64,000 nt of DNA from Tetrahymena elliotti 4EA. Taxonomy: Eukaryota; Ciliophora; Oligohymenophorea; Hymenostomatida; Tetrahymenidae. This document shows, one piece after another, positions 32,734 through 43,572 of the stretch (position 1 is its first letter; the number at the start of each line of letters is the position of its first letter). The notes under the pieces are model-generated. The model was not told the origin of the DNA and did no database searches. It worked only from the letters and a program-made list of their open reading frames with translations. The position numbers and the translations under genes were made by a program. The stretch spans positions 348,942 through 412,941 of the forward strand of contig JH720346.1 of assembly GCA_000231825.2 (NCBI GenBank), read 5' to 3'.

Positions 32734-35583
32734 ATGATAATTAAAAATGCTAAGAAAAATGAACCGTGGGAGGTTCAGAGTTTTTGGGAATGGATACCAT
32801 CTGAGAAAAGGAAAATCCAAGCTAACTAAGATTGTTTAGATCAGAATATTTTACCATTTGAGAAAATATATTCAAAGAATTAATCTAAATCTAAAGAGAG
32901 AGATAGCTTGAATGAATTTGATAAGAATTTAAGATAAACATTAAATGTCTAATAATGGAATCCTAATGCAATAGATTCCAAAGATAGGCCATTGTCTGCC
33001 AAGATTAATAGTAGCATTTAAATTGGAAAAAAGACTCTTTAAAATAATTTTGTAAATGATAATTCTAAAAATATATTTTCCGATCCTAAATAGCAACTAA
33101 ATTAGAATGAAGTTAAACCACTGAATAATAAATAAAAGAAGAAAATAGAAGAGGAATTGAGAAAATATGATGAATTCAGGAAATTTTAAACAGAATAAGA
33201 AGCCAAAGATAGAAATAAATAACTATTATACTTTAATGCAAGAACTCCGCATATAAAACTTGGAGAATATTACAAAGTAAATAATGGATGGGAGAAAATA
33301 CCTTTGATAGAAGAATTGCCATAATCGCCTTAGAAGGGAAGGATTCCTGATGATTTAATTGGTTTGACTCATATTGAAGGATAAAAGATCAAGTAAAAAA
33401 TTGTATTTTATAAAGAGGATAAAAATGAAGGAATTTCTTCTATCTAAGATAATGAAGATTTTAAAGCTATTTAAAAAGAAATTAGGGCTTTTGAAGTGCC
33501 TTAAAAAAATCAAAAAGATGCTGATACAAATCAAAAAAGTTAAGGAAATAGTATTTTTACTAATAAAAAACTACAAGAACAAAGAGAATCAGTGAAGATT
33601 TAGTAAGAAATTAATAAGCTGCTTGCCAAAAACAGTAAACAAATATAACCGAAGACTGGTAAAGAGGTTCGCTTATATTTTACAAAAATATCTATTGATT
33701 AAAATATAAAACTAATTCCAATTTACTAATAAAATATTTATAGGCTTTTGGAGTTCATCGGAAAAGAGAAATTAACTCATTTTTGGATATGAGAAAAATG
33801 ATGAAAGTCTCTTCTAAAGTTGATAATATGTTTAAAAAAGTAAATCTATTTTTTAATTTAAAATAAATTGTATTCAAATTTTAACTTAATTTTTTTAGAT
33901 TAAAACTGGATTCCCAAAAATTTTAGAATTTGCTGATGAGCATATGGATGAAATGAATGAAATCAGAGAAAAATTAGAAAATAGAAGTGTTAACTTATCA
34001 CTAGAAAGAGAGTTGGAAGAAATAGAGTTTGATCAAGGAAAAATCTATGATGAGCAGCATTAAAAAAATGATAATTAGGATAATTAAAAGAATTCATAAG
34101 ATGAAGGGTTAGATTAAGAGTAAAAGGAGGAAGATGATGCTAATGCAGAATAAGATAATCAGGATATTTATTAGGATGAGTAAGATGGATCATAAAATGA
34201 ATAAGATTAAATTTCAAAAGAAGAAGACTAAAGTGAAAAAGATGGCTTAAGCTAAGAAAATGATTTATTTGGTATGGAAGATATTCAAGAAGGAGATTAA
34301 GCAGCTTTTGTTTAAGGACCAGCTGCTAGGTCAAAATAATAAAAGTAATAGCAATAACCAGTTAAAATGACAACTTTTTTAACTTAAGAGAAAGTAGAAA
34401 AAGTTAATTTTAAAGTATCTAAGGTTAAAGATTCTCATCTGAAATCAGAAAGAGCATAGGTAGATTTTTTTTACTTAAAAAGACAATATTTCATGAATGT
34501 TCATTAAATAAAAAGTTGATGGAAAATCTCATGAATGAAATAGATTTAGGTGATGATGAACTGTTTGAGGAATTTGATAGTTAGGCCAGGAAATATTAGG
34601 AGGACTATGAGAATTAAGGAGATGATAATAATTTATATGATTCTTTAGAAATAAAGCCAAAGAAAAAATAAATTAAAAACACAAATGGTTAATCTAATGA
34701 AATGGATGTTTAATTTTAAAATGATAAATTGATAAAAAAACTTGAAAATGCAGGAGGAGATAGTGAAGAAGATGATTAAGAAAGAAATACATAAAATGTC
34801 TTAAAAGATATAGATGGATAAGAATAGGTAGGGGGTGAAGAAAATGAAGAAAAATCATCAAATAGTAAATAAGAGAAATAATAAGAGAGCATAAGAAGCA
34901 AAACTAAGTCTTAAGCATAAAATGAAACATTTGATGTTGGCGAAGAAAAAAAGCAGTTATGGTAAAAAGAAGTTTTGCTTGGCAACCACAGGGCTTATTT
35001 AGATGATAATTAAAAATTTGATCCATAAAGATTTGTAAAAGATGTTGATGAAGACACAAGAGATAAATGCAGAGATAAAGTGAAAGAAGACATAAAGAAG
35101 CTGGAAGATAAAACAAGAAAGAAAATTGATATGTAAAAAAGAAATAATCATATTTAAATTTATTCATTATTCTATCAAAAATTAGGATTAAAGGAGGGAG
35201 TGTTTAGAAAAGATCGTTGATTTTAAAAGAAAAATCAGAAAAATTAGGCAAAATTAATTCAAAGTTTTAAAAATCTTTATAATAGATAAAGGACACTTTG
35301 TAGCAATCAAAAAAAGGTAAAAAATATCTATATACTTATGAAAAATAAAATTTTTTAAATCATAATTTTATTAACAGAGACTGCTGTCATTGAGAAAAAG
35401 CCGTCATCTAAGTAATTACTTGAATAGGCAGCTACAAAAATACTAAGAGAAACACAAAAAAATACTGACAGTCACAAGAGATTAAAAATCGATAATGCTA
35501 CATAAAATGAAATTAAAAAGCATGAATTCAAATTTTATTAAAAAGAAAAAGTAAATGATGAAGAGCCCCATCCTTGGATTTGA
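32734..35583 (+). CDS. Acidic, Gln-rich protein of unknown function
   Basis: Not recognised. Exons 32734-33666, 33744-33839, 33899-34459 and one from 34517 are in phase; at least one more intron lies before the last exon (about 35378-35583, ending HPWI and TGA). The N-terminus reads MIIKNAKKNEPWEVQSFWEW; a middle region has LGEYYKVNNGWEKIPLIEEL. A basic block follows (FGVHRKREINSFLDMRKMMK), then long Asp/Glu/Gln-rich stretches around 34050-34300 and 34700-34900, and DLGDDELFEEFDSQARKYQE. The mix of basic helices and long acidic tracts is typical of nuclear or nucleolar and RNA- or chromatin-associated proteins, but that is only a compositional hint. Introns at 33667-33743, 33840-33898 and 34460-34516 are short and AT-rich. 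The splice structure between 35160 and 35380 is unresolved. Confidence 0.7.
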
Positions 35584-36098
35584 TAAATTTTAAAATTATT
35601 TATTTATTATTTGTTTTCATGAATAAAACAAAGAATTTGGTTGAAATATTTTAGATGATTTTGAATAAAATAGATTATTTTTGAATTAAATAAATATAAT
35701 AAAGATTTTTATTGCTTTTTAAAAAAATTACTATTAATTTTATTACAAATTTACCCCAAAGCTCAACCTCAACCAACAACAAAAGTAAAAGGGAAAAATG
35801 AGATTGAGTTGTTTTTTGTTTCAAAAGAGAAAAAAAAAATTAGAGAAAGATGAAAATTAATATGTAATACTTTAAAGAAATGTGGAAATTAATCAAGCTT
35901 AAATAAATTATGTTGTATGTATTTTTTAATTATCAACATTAAATTATTATGATAATAAATTCATTTGAATATTTTAGTTGTTAGTAGAATCAGTCAATTG
36001 ATTAATAAAAAAATTTGATTAATATTTATTTTAATACTGATATTAAAAAGTAGAGATTATAAGATAAATATTAGGTATTTTATTTAGTATTATTGCTT
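35584..36098. other. Intergenic, nothing recognisable
   Basis: AT-rich spacer between the acidic protein gene and channel 4; no ORF, repeat or RNA gene supported. Confidence 0.6.
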
Positions 36099-39000
36099 AT
36101 GGATACAGACAGATTAGATACAGAAGGACCTCTTCTTTCTAATACTAACAATGTAGAATAAGAACTAAATATTAAGGACAGAGTTCAAGAAATGCATTCA
36201 TAGTCTCAGTTTCAGGAGTAATAATCCTAAAAATAGAATAGTTAGAAGACTTCTACTATTAAAGAATCTTAAGAATAGCTGGGCTCAAGGGATTAAATGA
36301 GCTAAAAATCAAGGCAGAGCAAAAAGTAAGATAGTATGGAAAATTCTGTTAAAAATATAATATTAGATTATGGTGATTAGTTAAAAGAATAAAGATAGAA
36401 TTGTGTGTCTAATCAGTCTTCTAAACAAAATCATAAAAATGATGCTTCTATGTTTAATCTTTTCACTAAATAAAATTAGAAAGAGAATGAAAGCAATAAA
36501 AGCTTGAGGGAATAGAGTAATTAGAATCAAAATGAAGATTTTAGGCTTATTGATTTAGATTAGGTGTAAATAGATGATTAAACTACTGGAAGTCCTTAAT
36601 TCTAAATAAAAAACATGAATTCAGATCTTGATAATTGTAAAGATTAACATGATGACTCATTTGAATTTGTTAATGTTTCAACAAAAAATTAAGCTAAAAA
36701 ATAAAATAGTAATCAAGAATAGTCATGCTAATATAATGAAAGTGAATTTCTAGAGTATGATGGTATAGTAATTAAAAAGATTGAAATCCCTAAGCATTTA
36801 AATAAAAAAACTTTATAAAAAATGGGTGTTGCAAGATATTTAGAAAACTCTTTATTAAAAAAATCTACTAGTAAAGAAAGTAATAAAGAAGGCATTCAGG
36901 AAGAAAAAAAATAAGCAGTAAAATCTGATTAAGAGTAATTTCTACTTTCTATTATTTAGTATTCTTATTATATAAATAAATGTTTTTAATAAAATTAAAT
37001 ATTAATTATAAGTTAAATTGAAAGGAAGCCAAGTTTAAAAGTCTAAGAAAAAACCCATTTCGAAATCGTTATTAGAGAGCCTGTAAAGACAGAAAATAGT
37101 GATTAGCATTAAAAGGAAGCTGTCAAATAATTTTAGCAAGATACCATCTTTCAAAACTAATAAATAAAGAAAAAAGCGGGTAGTAACCATAGTGGTAAGT
37201 TAAATCAATTCTAAGTAATTAAGAGAGATGAAATATTTGAAGAAAATAAATAGCTTTAATCTCTTAAAGGTGGTGGGAGGAAACACAGCAGTAGCTTAAA
37301 TGAATAAAATTAGAAAAACAAATTCATCAAATTTAAGAAAATAAAACTTGTTAGAAAAATGATTAAAGTGTTTGAAAAGTTTCATATTATTAAAAGATTT
37401 TCAAACATTCCTGCATATTATTTTAGATTTTTTGGAGATAAGGCCAGTTTTTTTAAATCAAAAGAAGATGAATAAAATTTGATACAAAAACTCAAAAAAA
37501 AGATGAATAAAAATCAGTACAAGAAATTAGATACTGAGTAAGAAGAGAAAGTAAGCAGGCTGGTTTTATTTTAAGATAGCAAGATAATTTTACTATTCAA
37601 ATTCTTGATTATTATATCAGCCATTATGTAATGTTTTTATATTTCCACTCAAATTGCTTTTAGTCAAACTTTTAAGCCTGAACAGAAATTTGATGTTGCT
37701 TTTACAATCATTCCAAGTGTATTCTTTTTACTAGATATTTATGTTAATTTCAATCTTGCATATTACTAGAATGGTAAATTGGTTTTTAATAGGCGGTAGA
37801 TAGCTCTAAATTATTTTTTTGGTCGTTACTGGTTAGATTTTATAGCACTTGTTCTGTAGTTAGGACTTGATAAAAGTATTCCAACGCTATTATATCGATT
37901 ATACTAGATTCAATTTGAGCTTGAAAGAGTACTTGCCTCTTACTAAATATAGGTAAAGTTTTATTACTCTTATAGAGTGATTAGACTTGTGATGGAATTA
38001 ATATTAAGCTCTCATATATTATCTTGCATTTTTATTCTAGCAGCGGCATACTCACCATCTGATAATAATTGGATCTATCAGAATAACCTTCAAAATTAGC
38101 CTAATGATATCATTTATTTGAATTCTTTGTATTATATTGTTGTTACTGTAGCAACTATTGGATATGGAGATATACATCCTGTCTCTAGCACAGAAAAAAT
38201 GTTTTTAATATTTATTGCTTTTATTACAACTGGCCTATTTGCATATAATGTTTCAACCATCAGTTCAATAGTCAATGACATAGTAAGAAAGAAGCTTAAG
38301 ACTAAGTAAATTTTATAATTTGAAATATCAAAACAAAGTAGAATATTCTTTTTAATAATAAAGGAAATAAATATTAGGCCTAACATAATATATGACTGAA
38401 CGTAATATTAGTAGACAAATATAAAATCAAATCCTATAACAGCTATATTACAATATGAAGACAGAAAAAAGTTCATCTTAACTGATTGACAAATGTCTTT
38501 AAGTATTTATTTAATTATATTTTATTTATCTAATTTTAAGTAAGTACCTTAAATTCTCATTTATTTTTACTTAAACAATATAACCCTCAAATTATAAAAA
38601 TTTAACTAAAAATGTTAACCCTAAAGGAAAATTTAACTGAAGAAGGTGTTTACAAAAGAGAATTTACAATAAAAAATATTTATACTATTTTATTTTAATT
38701 GAATTAAAAATTTTATAGCATGTGTCTGAGAATTTAAAAGGATCATTATTCAATGAGTATTTTGGAAACATTTTAGATACTAACAAGTACTTTAAAAGAA
38801 AATTTTCTAAGCAGTTTCTTTAAAGCATAATACCCAAATTCAAGGAGGAAGTTTATGCTCCTGGGGAGAAATTATTTACAGATGGAGATACTGAGTAAAA
38901 GCTTATTTACTTGAGAAAAGGAGAAATTGTACTTTACTTGAATTAATCGGATCCAGTACCTATTGTATCTGAATATAAAGTATGGAAATATATTTTTTTA

Positions 39001-41498
39001 AATAAATTTATTCGTAAAATAATTTTTAAAGGAAAATAATTGGGTAGGATATGAGGATTTCTTTACTGGAGAACCTAAAAGTTGTAATGCTAAATGCAAA
39101 GATTTTGTAAATATCATCTACATTACAAGGAAAGATTTCTTAGAAGTCATTAAATAATTTCCTAAAGATAATGAAAAATTCTGCATGATTAAAGACAAAA
39201 TTCTTTTTTCGAATATCACAATAAAATAAAGCTGTAACATTTGTCATTCAATCTTTCACCAAATTCATACATGCCCTTATGTTCAGTAAGCTTTTTTTTT
39301 TAAATTTAACATTTCTCATTAACAAATATTTAAATTTTTGATACCCTAAATAGATTTTCTAGATAATCTTAAATTAATAATATTGATTTGTCTTTATATC
39401 TAGAATATCTTTCCTTTTTTCAAGACTTATTTGATAAAATTTAATAATTATATTATTAAAAGTTATTTTTTTTTGTAAAATGAGATAGATATTTTATTTA
39501 ATTCAACAAATTTTTAAATAAAAAATTAGCTTTGCTTAAAAAAAAGAGTATATAATAACCAAAAGCTTATTTTAGCTTACAAGCAAAAGAGAACCTTATG
39601 AAAATAGAAGGCGTAATAAGAAGAACTCTTTAGTATTAAATGAATAAGTCAGGTTTTAGTTAAAAAATATTAGAATACAATATCTTATTTTAGCTAATGG
39701 TATCAACACTTAAGATTTTTAAATCAAAATTAAGTAATCGGAAAGTATTCTAGAGAATTACAATTTATCATTTGCTAAAAAAGAAGGGACAAAATCATTT
39801 GATAGAAATTAATAAAGTATTTAAACTAATTTAAATAATAATTATGTAATTTAAGATGAAGTTAAGGAAAAAGCTCATGACTAAGTTGAAGAAATCTAAC
39901 AAAAACGATTGAGTGTAAATTAGTAGAATAATCAATAAAATTCAAGCTAGAGAGGAGATCAATAAAACTAGCCTCAAATTGAAGAAATAATTTCTCCAAT
40001 ATCAATACGAAGAACAAATCACTCTTTTAAAATAGATAATAATAGCATGGATTAAAAAGTTGTTTAAATCCAAACAGAAACTTCAATCATGTAAAACTAA
40101 AAAGAAGGAAATGCTATTGGAAATGAAAGTAATCAATCACAGTCATAAAATAACAGTAAAAAAAAAATAGTTGAATGGAATACTTAAATCAAAGATTCTG
40201 ATTTTAAAAAATAAGAATAATAAGTAGAAGAAGAAAAGTAATCAAAATTTTAATCATCAAATTAAAAGCAGTTGAGTCTAAATTCTGAAAGGAAAAGAAA
40301 TATTTTTAAGATACTTCCAGCTCAGTTAGAGTCAGATTAAGAATTTTTTTAGAAATACGATTAAATAAAATGGTAAAATAATGAAGTTTACATAGTTGAT
40401 AATGAAGATGAAATACTACCTTCTTATTAATCTTTGAATTAATTTGATTAAGAATTAGAAGCTGCTCAAAGTGGAGGAGTTAATCAAAGTATTTAAAGTA
40501 ATTTAATCAAAAATAAATTATTTGGAATGTAGCAATACCAGAATTTAGAACCTTTAGGATTTAATTTGAATATAATTAATGAAGATATTAATTAAGAAGA
40601 TTTGGGAGATTTGGAAGCTAGTACTTTACCTTTTGGTTTGGTTAAATAAAGACCTAACGAATAACAAATATTAAAACAAATTTTGTTTAAAGTAGAAAAT
40701 ATAAAAACATAATAAGAATAACTCAGAATTGATTAACTTATGAAAGATTAAAATATAGAGTCAAAGATTAAAAATACTATATATCGAACACTAACTTTCT
40801 CATTAAAAAATATTGCCAATATTCCAGAAAATCATATCCATAGTGAATAATCTGCTAAATTTTTTGACAATATGAGTTTTGGTTAAAGATAGACTGATGA
40901 AATAGATGAAATAAGTGAATCTGATAAAATTTATAAATAAAAGAATAAGGCTTAGACTGAAATGAATCTCAGTATACAACAAAGCAATTTAATTAAATTA
41001 AAAGAGTTTCAAAATAATTAACTAATTAATTCTTCTTAAGTCAACTTAGACATTAAGAATTCTCAAAAGCAAGATGCTGCATAAAATATTATACAATAAA
41101 GTAAATAAATAACCCTTCTTAATAATTTATAAAAACAAATGGATATGAAAGAAAACAATAAATAATTTGATATATAATTCCAAAACAAAAAAGCCATCCT
41201 CGCATACTAAGAAAAAAAACTTAGAGAGAAATTTGAATTATCATTCTTTTTAGCATTTGAGAGATAAAATAATTGGAAAACTTATTTTCCTACTTAAAAT
41301 CTATCCTATATAACCAAGAGAATGATAAGCTAATAAAGAATATTGTTTAATTCTTCAATACTATTCAAAAATCAAAAACCTAAAAAAAGTAAATTTAGGA
41401 GATTATCTGAACTCATCCAAGAAAATAGAGATAAAAGAGCAAGTGAACAATCATCTCTCAATAATAAAAAAGTTATTCCTAAATATAAAAAAAATTGA
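36099..41498 (+). CDS. K+ channel 4, CNBD-type, divergent
   Basis: This is the most divergent of the four channels. It has a very long polar, Gln/Asn-rich N-terminus (MDTDRLDTEGPLLSNTNNVE onward, with likely short introns near 36.9-37.0 kb), then S1 (LLFKFLIIISAIMQCFYIST), S2/S3, S4 (LYRLYQIQFELERVL), S5 (SSHILSCIFILAAAY), the filter VATIGYGDIHPV and S6. A one-base phase mismatch between S6 (38309) and the C-linker (YMTERNISRQIQNQIL, 38392) is not explained by any GT-AG intron I could find. The binding-like domain (YAPGEKLFTDGDTEQ, then ENNWVGYEDFFTGEP after an intron) lacks cassette Arg. The zinc-knuckle-like CNICHSIFHQIHTC is at 39233-39274. A ~245-bp intron then leads to a ~600-residue Gln-rich tail ending FERQNNWKTYFPTQNLSYIT and TGA at 41496-41498. 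Confidence 0.82.
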
Positions 41499-41822
41499 TA
41501 ATTTTTATTTATTTAAAACTTAAACTCTATTTATGTTTTTACTTTTTAAGAAAAATTATTTTCACTATTTTTCCATTTAGAAAATACTATCTATCTTCTT
41601 TTTTTATTAATTATTTAATTTACTATTTTGTAAAAAAAAATTATTTAAAATAAATTTTAAGAATCAAGTTCATCATAAAAATTCTATTTTGAAATCTTTT
41701 GAGTCTACATTAAATTTGAATTAAAAAATAAGACTATCTAATATCAAACATATTATTAATTATTAATTAAAAAAAATATAACTTAGTTAATTACACAAAG
41801 AAAGATATCAGTTTTTATAAAA

Positions 41823-42962
41823 ATGAATCTATAAAGTTTTAATATTCAAGATATTTATAAAGAATAGAGCTTTATATTAGCTACAACAGGGGCAATTATA
41901 TTAGCTTGTACCTTCAAGATTGCTTAGGTTTTAAAATAAGATATTGCATACATGAGCTTATCAAAAGGAAATATTTCATATATTATTTCATTTACTTTCG
42001 TCAGCTCTGCTTTTTTCTATATTTTTAAATTTAACAAATTCTATGATGTCAAAGTAATGTAAGAGCCATAAGATTTAGTAGAACTAACACCTATCAGCAT
42101 GTTTGGTGTTGGTGGATTTATTCTTGGGATCAGCTATGGATTAGAATTAATGAATCATACTTTTTTTAAAGTTTAAAATATTTATGATTTATTTAGAATT
42201 ATCATTTTTTGGGTTATTGCCAAATATGTCAGCACATAAGTTGAACTCAATTAAGAGATGGAGGCCATTTAGTTTATTCTTAATTTTGATTATAAATTCT
42301 ACAATATAGTAGCTCTCATTATTACCTTTATTGTGTCTCTGTTCTTTTTGAATAAAAAACTGTTTTTAGGAATCTTATTAGGTGCAGGAATATTAATGTC
42401 TTAAGTCTTCTAGAAATATAAAGTATTTGATGGAGTATTCCTTCTATTTATAATAGTTTTTAATTTAGTCCTAAAAATTATTTCAAAAGATAGCAAGAAA
42501 AAAAAAATAGTTGAAACAAAAAGCTAAGAAGAAAATAAAGAAACAAAGTAGAATTAAAACTTAAAAACAAATGAAAAATCTAAAGAGCAAAAATAAAGAG
42601 AAGATATTACAAGCAATAAAGATGAATTAAATAAAACTCAAATTAGCAAATCTAAGCAAAAAAATTAAAGTTTGATCAGAGTTATTTTAGCAAGCATCTT
42701 AGGAGGAATAGGATATGGTCTGTGTGGTATTTAACCTGAATATGCAATCCTAAATATAGCCGTTTTTTCTCCTTAAGTTACCCTAGTTTATACAATTAGC
42801 TTTTTTGTGGGATACACAATGACTTTATCAATCATGCTCATTATTGAGTTTGACTTAAAATCTTAAATTGATGAATAAAAAATGGATGAATATAAGTAGT
42901 TTTTAAAAGATAAAGATTAACTCAGAAATAAAGTTTAAAAAGAATAGGATTTTAATAATTGA
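41823..42962 (+). CDS. Multi-span membrane protein, YeeE/YedE-like
   Basis: An intronless frame of 379 residues with about eight hydrophobic segments in two halves separated by a polar Lys/Glu/Gln-rich linker (about residues 220-280). Each half has a Gly-rich helix: FGVGGFILGISYGLELM and GILLGAGILM in the first, and ILGGIGYGLCGIQPEYAI in the second, with a Cys in GLCG. Duplicated Gly-rich helices with a GxCG-type Cys are a feature of YeeE/YedE-family (thiosulfate or sulfur uptake) membrane proteins, so a sulfur-compound channel or transporter is my best guess. The match is from memory of the family pattern only. The gene is convergent with the histidine-kinase-like gene to its right. Confidence 0.6.
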
Positions 42963-43572
42963 TTATTTATGTGTATCTTTACTCAAAAATGTTAAATGTA
43001 AATCCTTCTTTAATACTTTTATTTATAGATTAATAATACTAATTTCTTATAAAATTTATATCTTTTTTATTAATTGGTTTATAGATCAGTATGTCATTCA
43101 AGAATTTAGAGGTTTTCATATCACTTTTTATGAAAAAGATAAATTGAAATATGATTTAAAAATTTTATTTTTAATTTTTACAAGATATTTAAATATTTTT
43201 AATTTCAAAAATATATAATATTTTTGCTAGTAATTTACTTTGTTTTGAAATATTATTTTTTTTGAATAAGTTATAATAATAAAGGAGAGGAGGGTGTTTG
43301 TGTTTATTTGTATATTATTAAAACAAAAATATCTTAGATCTTTAAAATTAAGCAGATTTAAAATAGCTCTTATATATTGAAAATAAAAGTATTTATGCTT
43401 TATAATTTTTTTAATGATATTGGAATATATAACAAGGAAGAAAAACTATTGAAAAATAATTAATTTAGTTTGAGAAAATTTAGTTTATGATTAATTTTAG
43501 TTAAAAAGATTGATTGATTGATTGAATGAAATTGAATAGTTATTATTTTGATAAATAGTTAATTAAATTAAT
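42963..43572. other. Convergent intergenic spacer
   Basis: About 610 bp between two convergent gene ends, holding only A/T-rich sequence with a short GGAGAGGAGGG patch at about 43285. It probably contains both 3' untranslated regions. Confidence 0.5.

Noticed and set aside
33374..33595. Plus-strand Lys/Leu-rich ORF
   Set aside because: Alternate frame of the gene at 32734; the ciliate-code frame through the same bases is open for 311 codons and joins in phase to the next exons.
34904..35167. Minus-strand 87-codon ORF
   Set aside because: Antisense of the acidic/Lys-rich exon of the gene at 32734; its Phe/Leu/Tyr-rich content is the expected complement of A-rich codons.
35378..35625. Alternative frame of the last exon of the acidic gene (Lys/Ser/Leu-rich, ending about 35620)
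   Set aside because: Open, but its composition is less protein-like than the frame ending HPWI at 35583; kept as an unresolved splice choice only.
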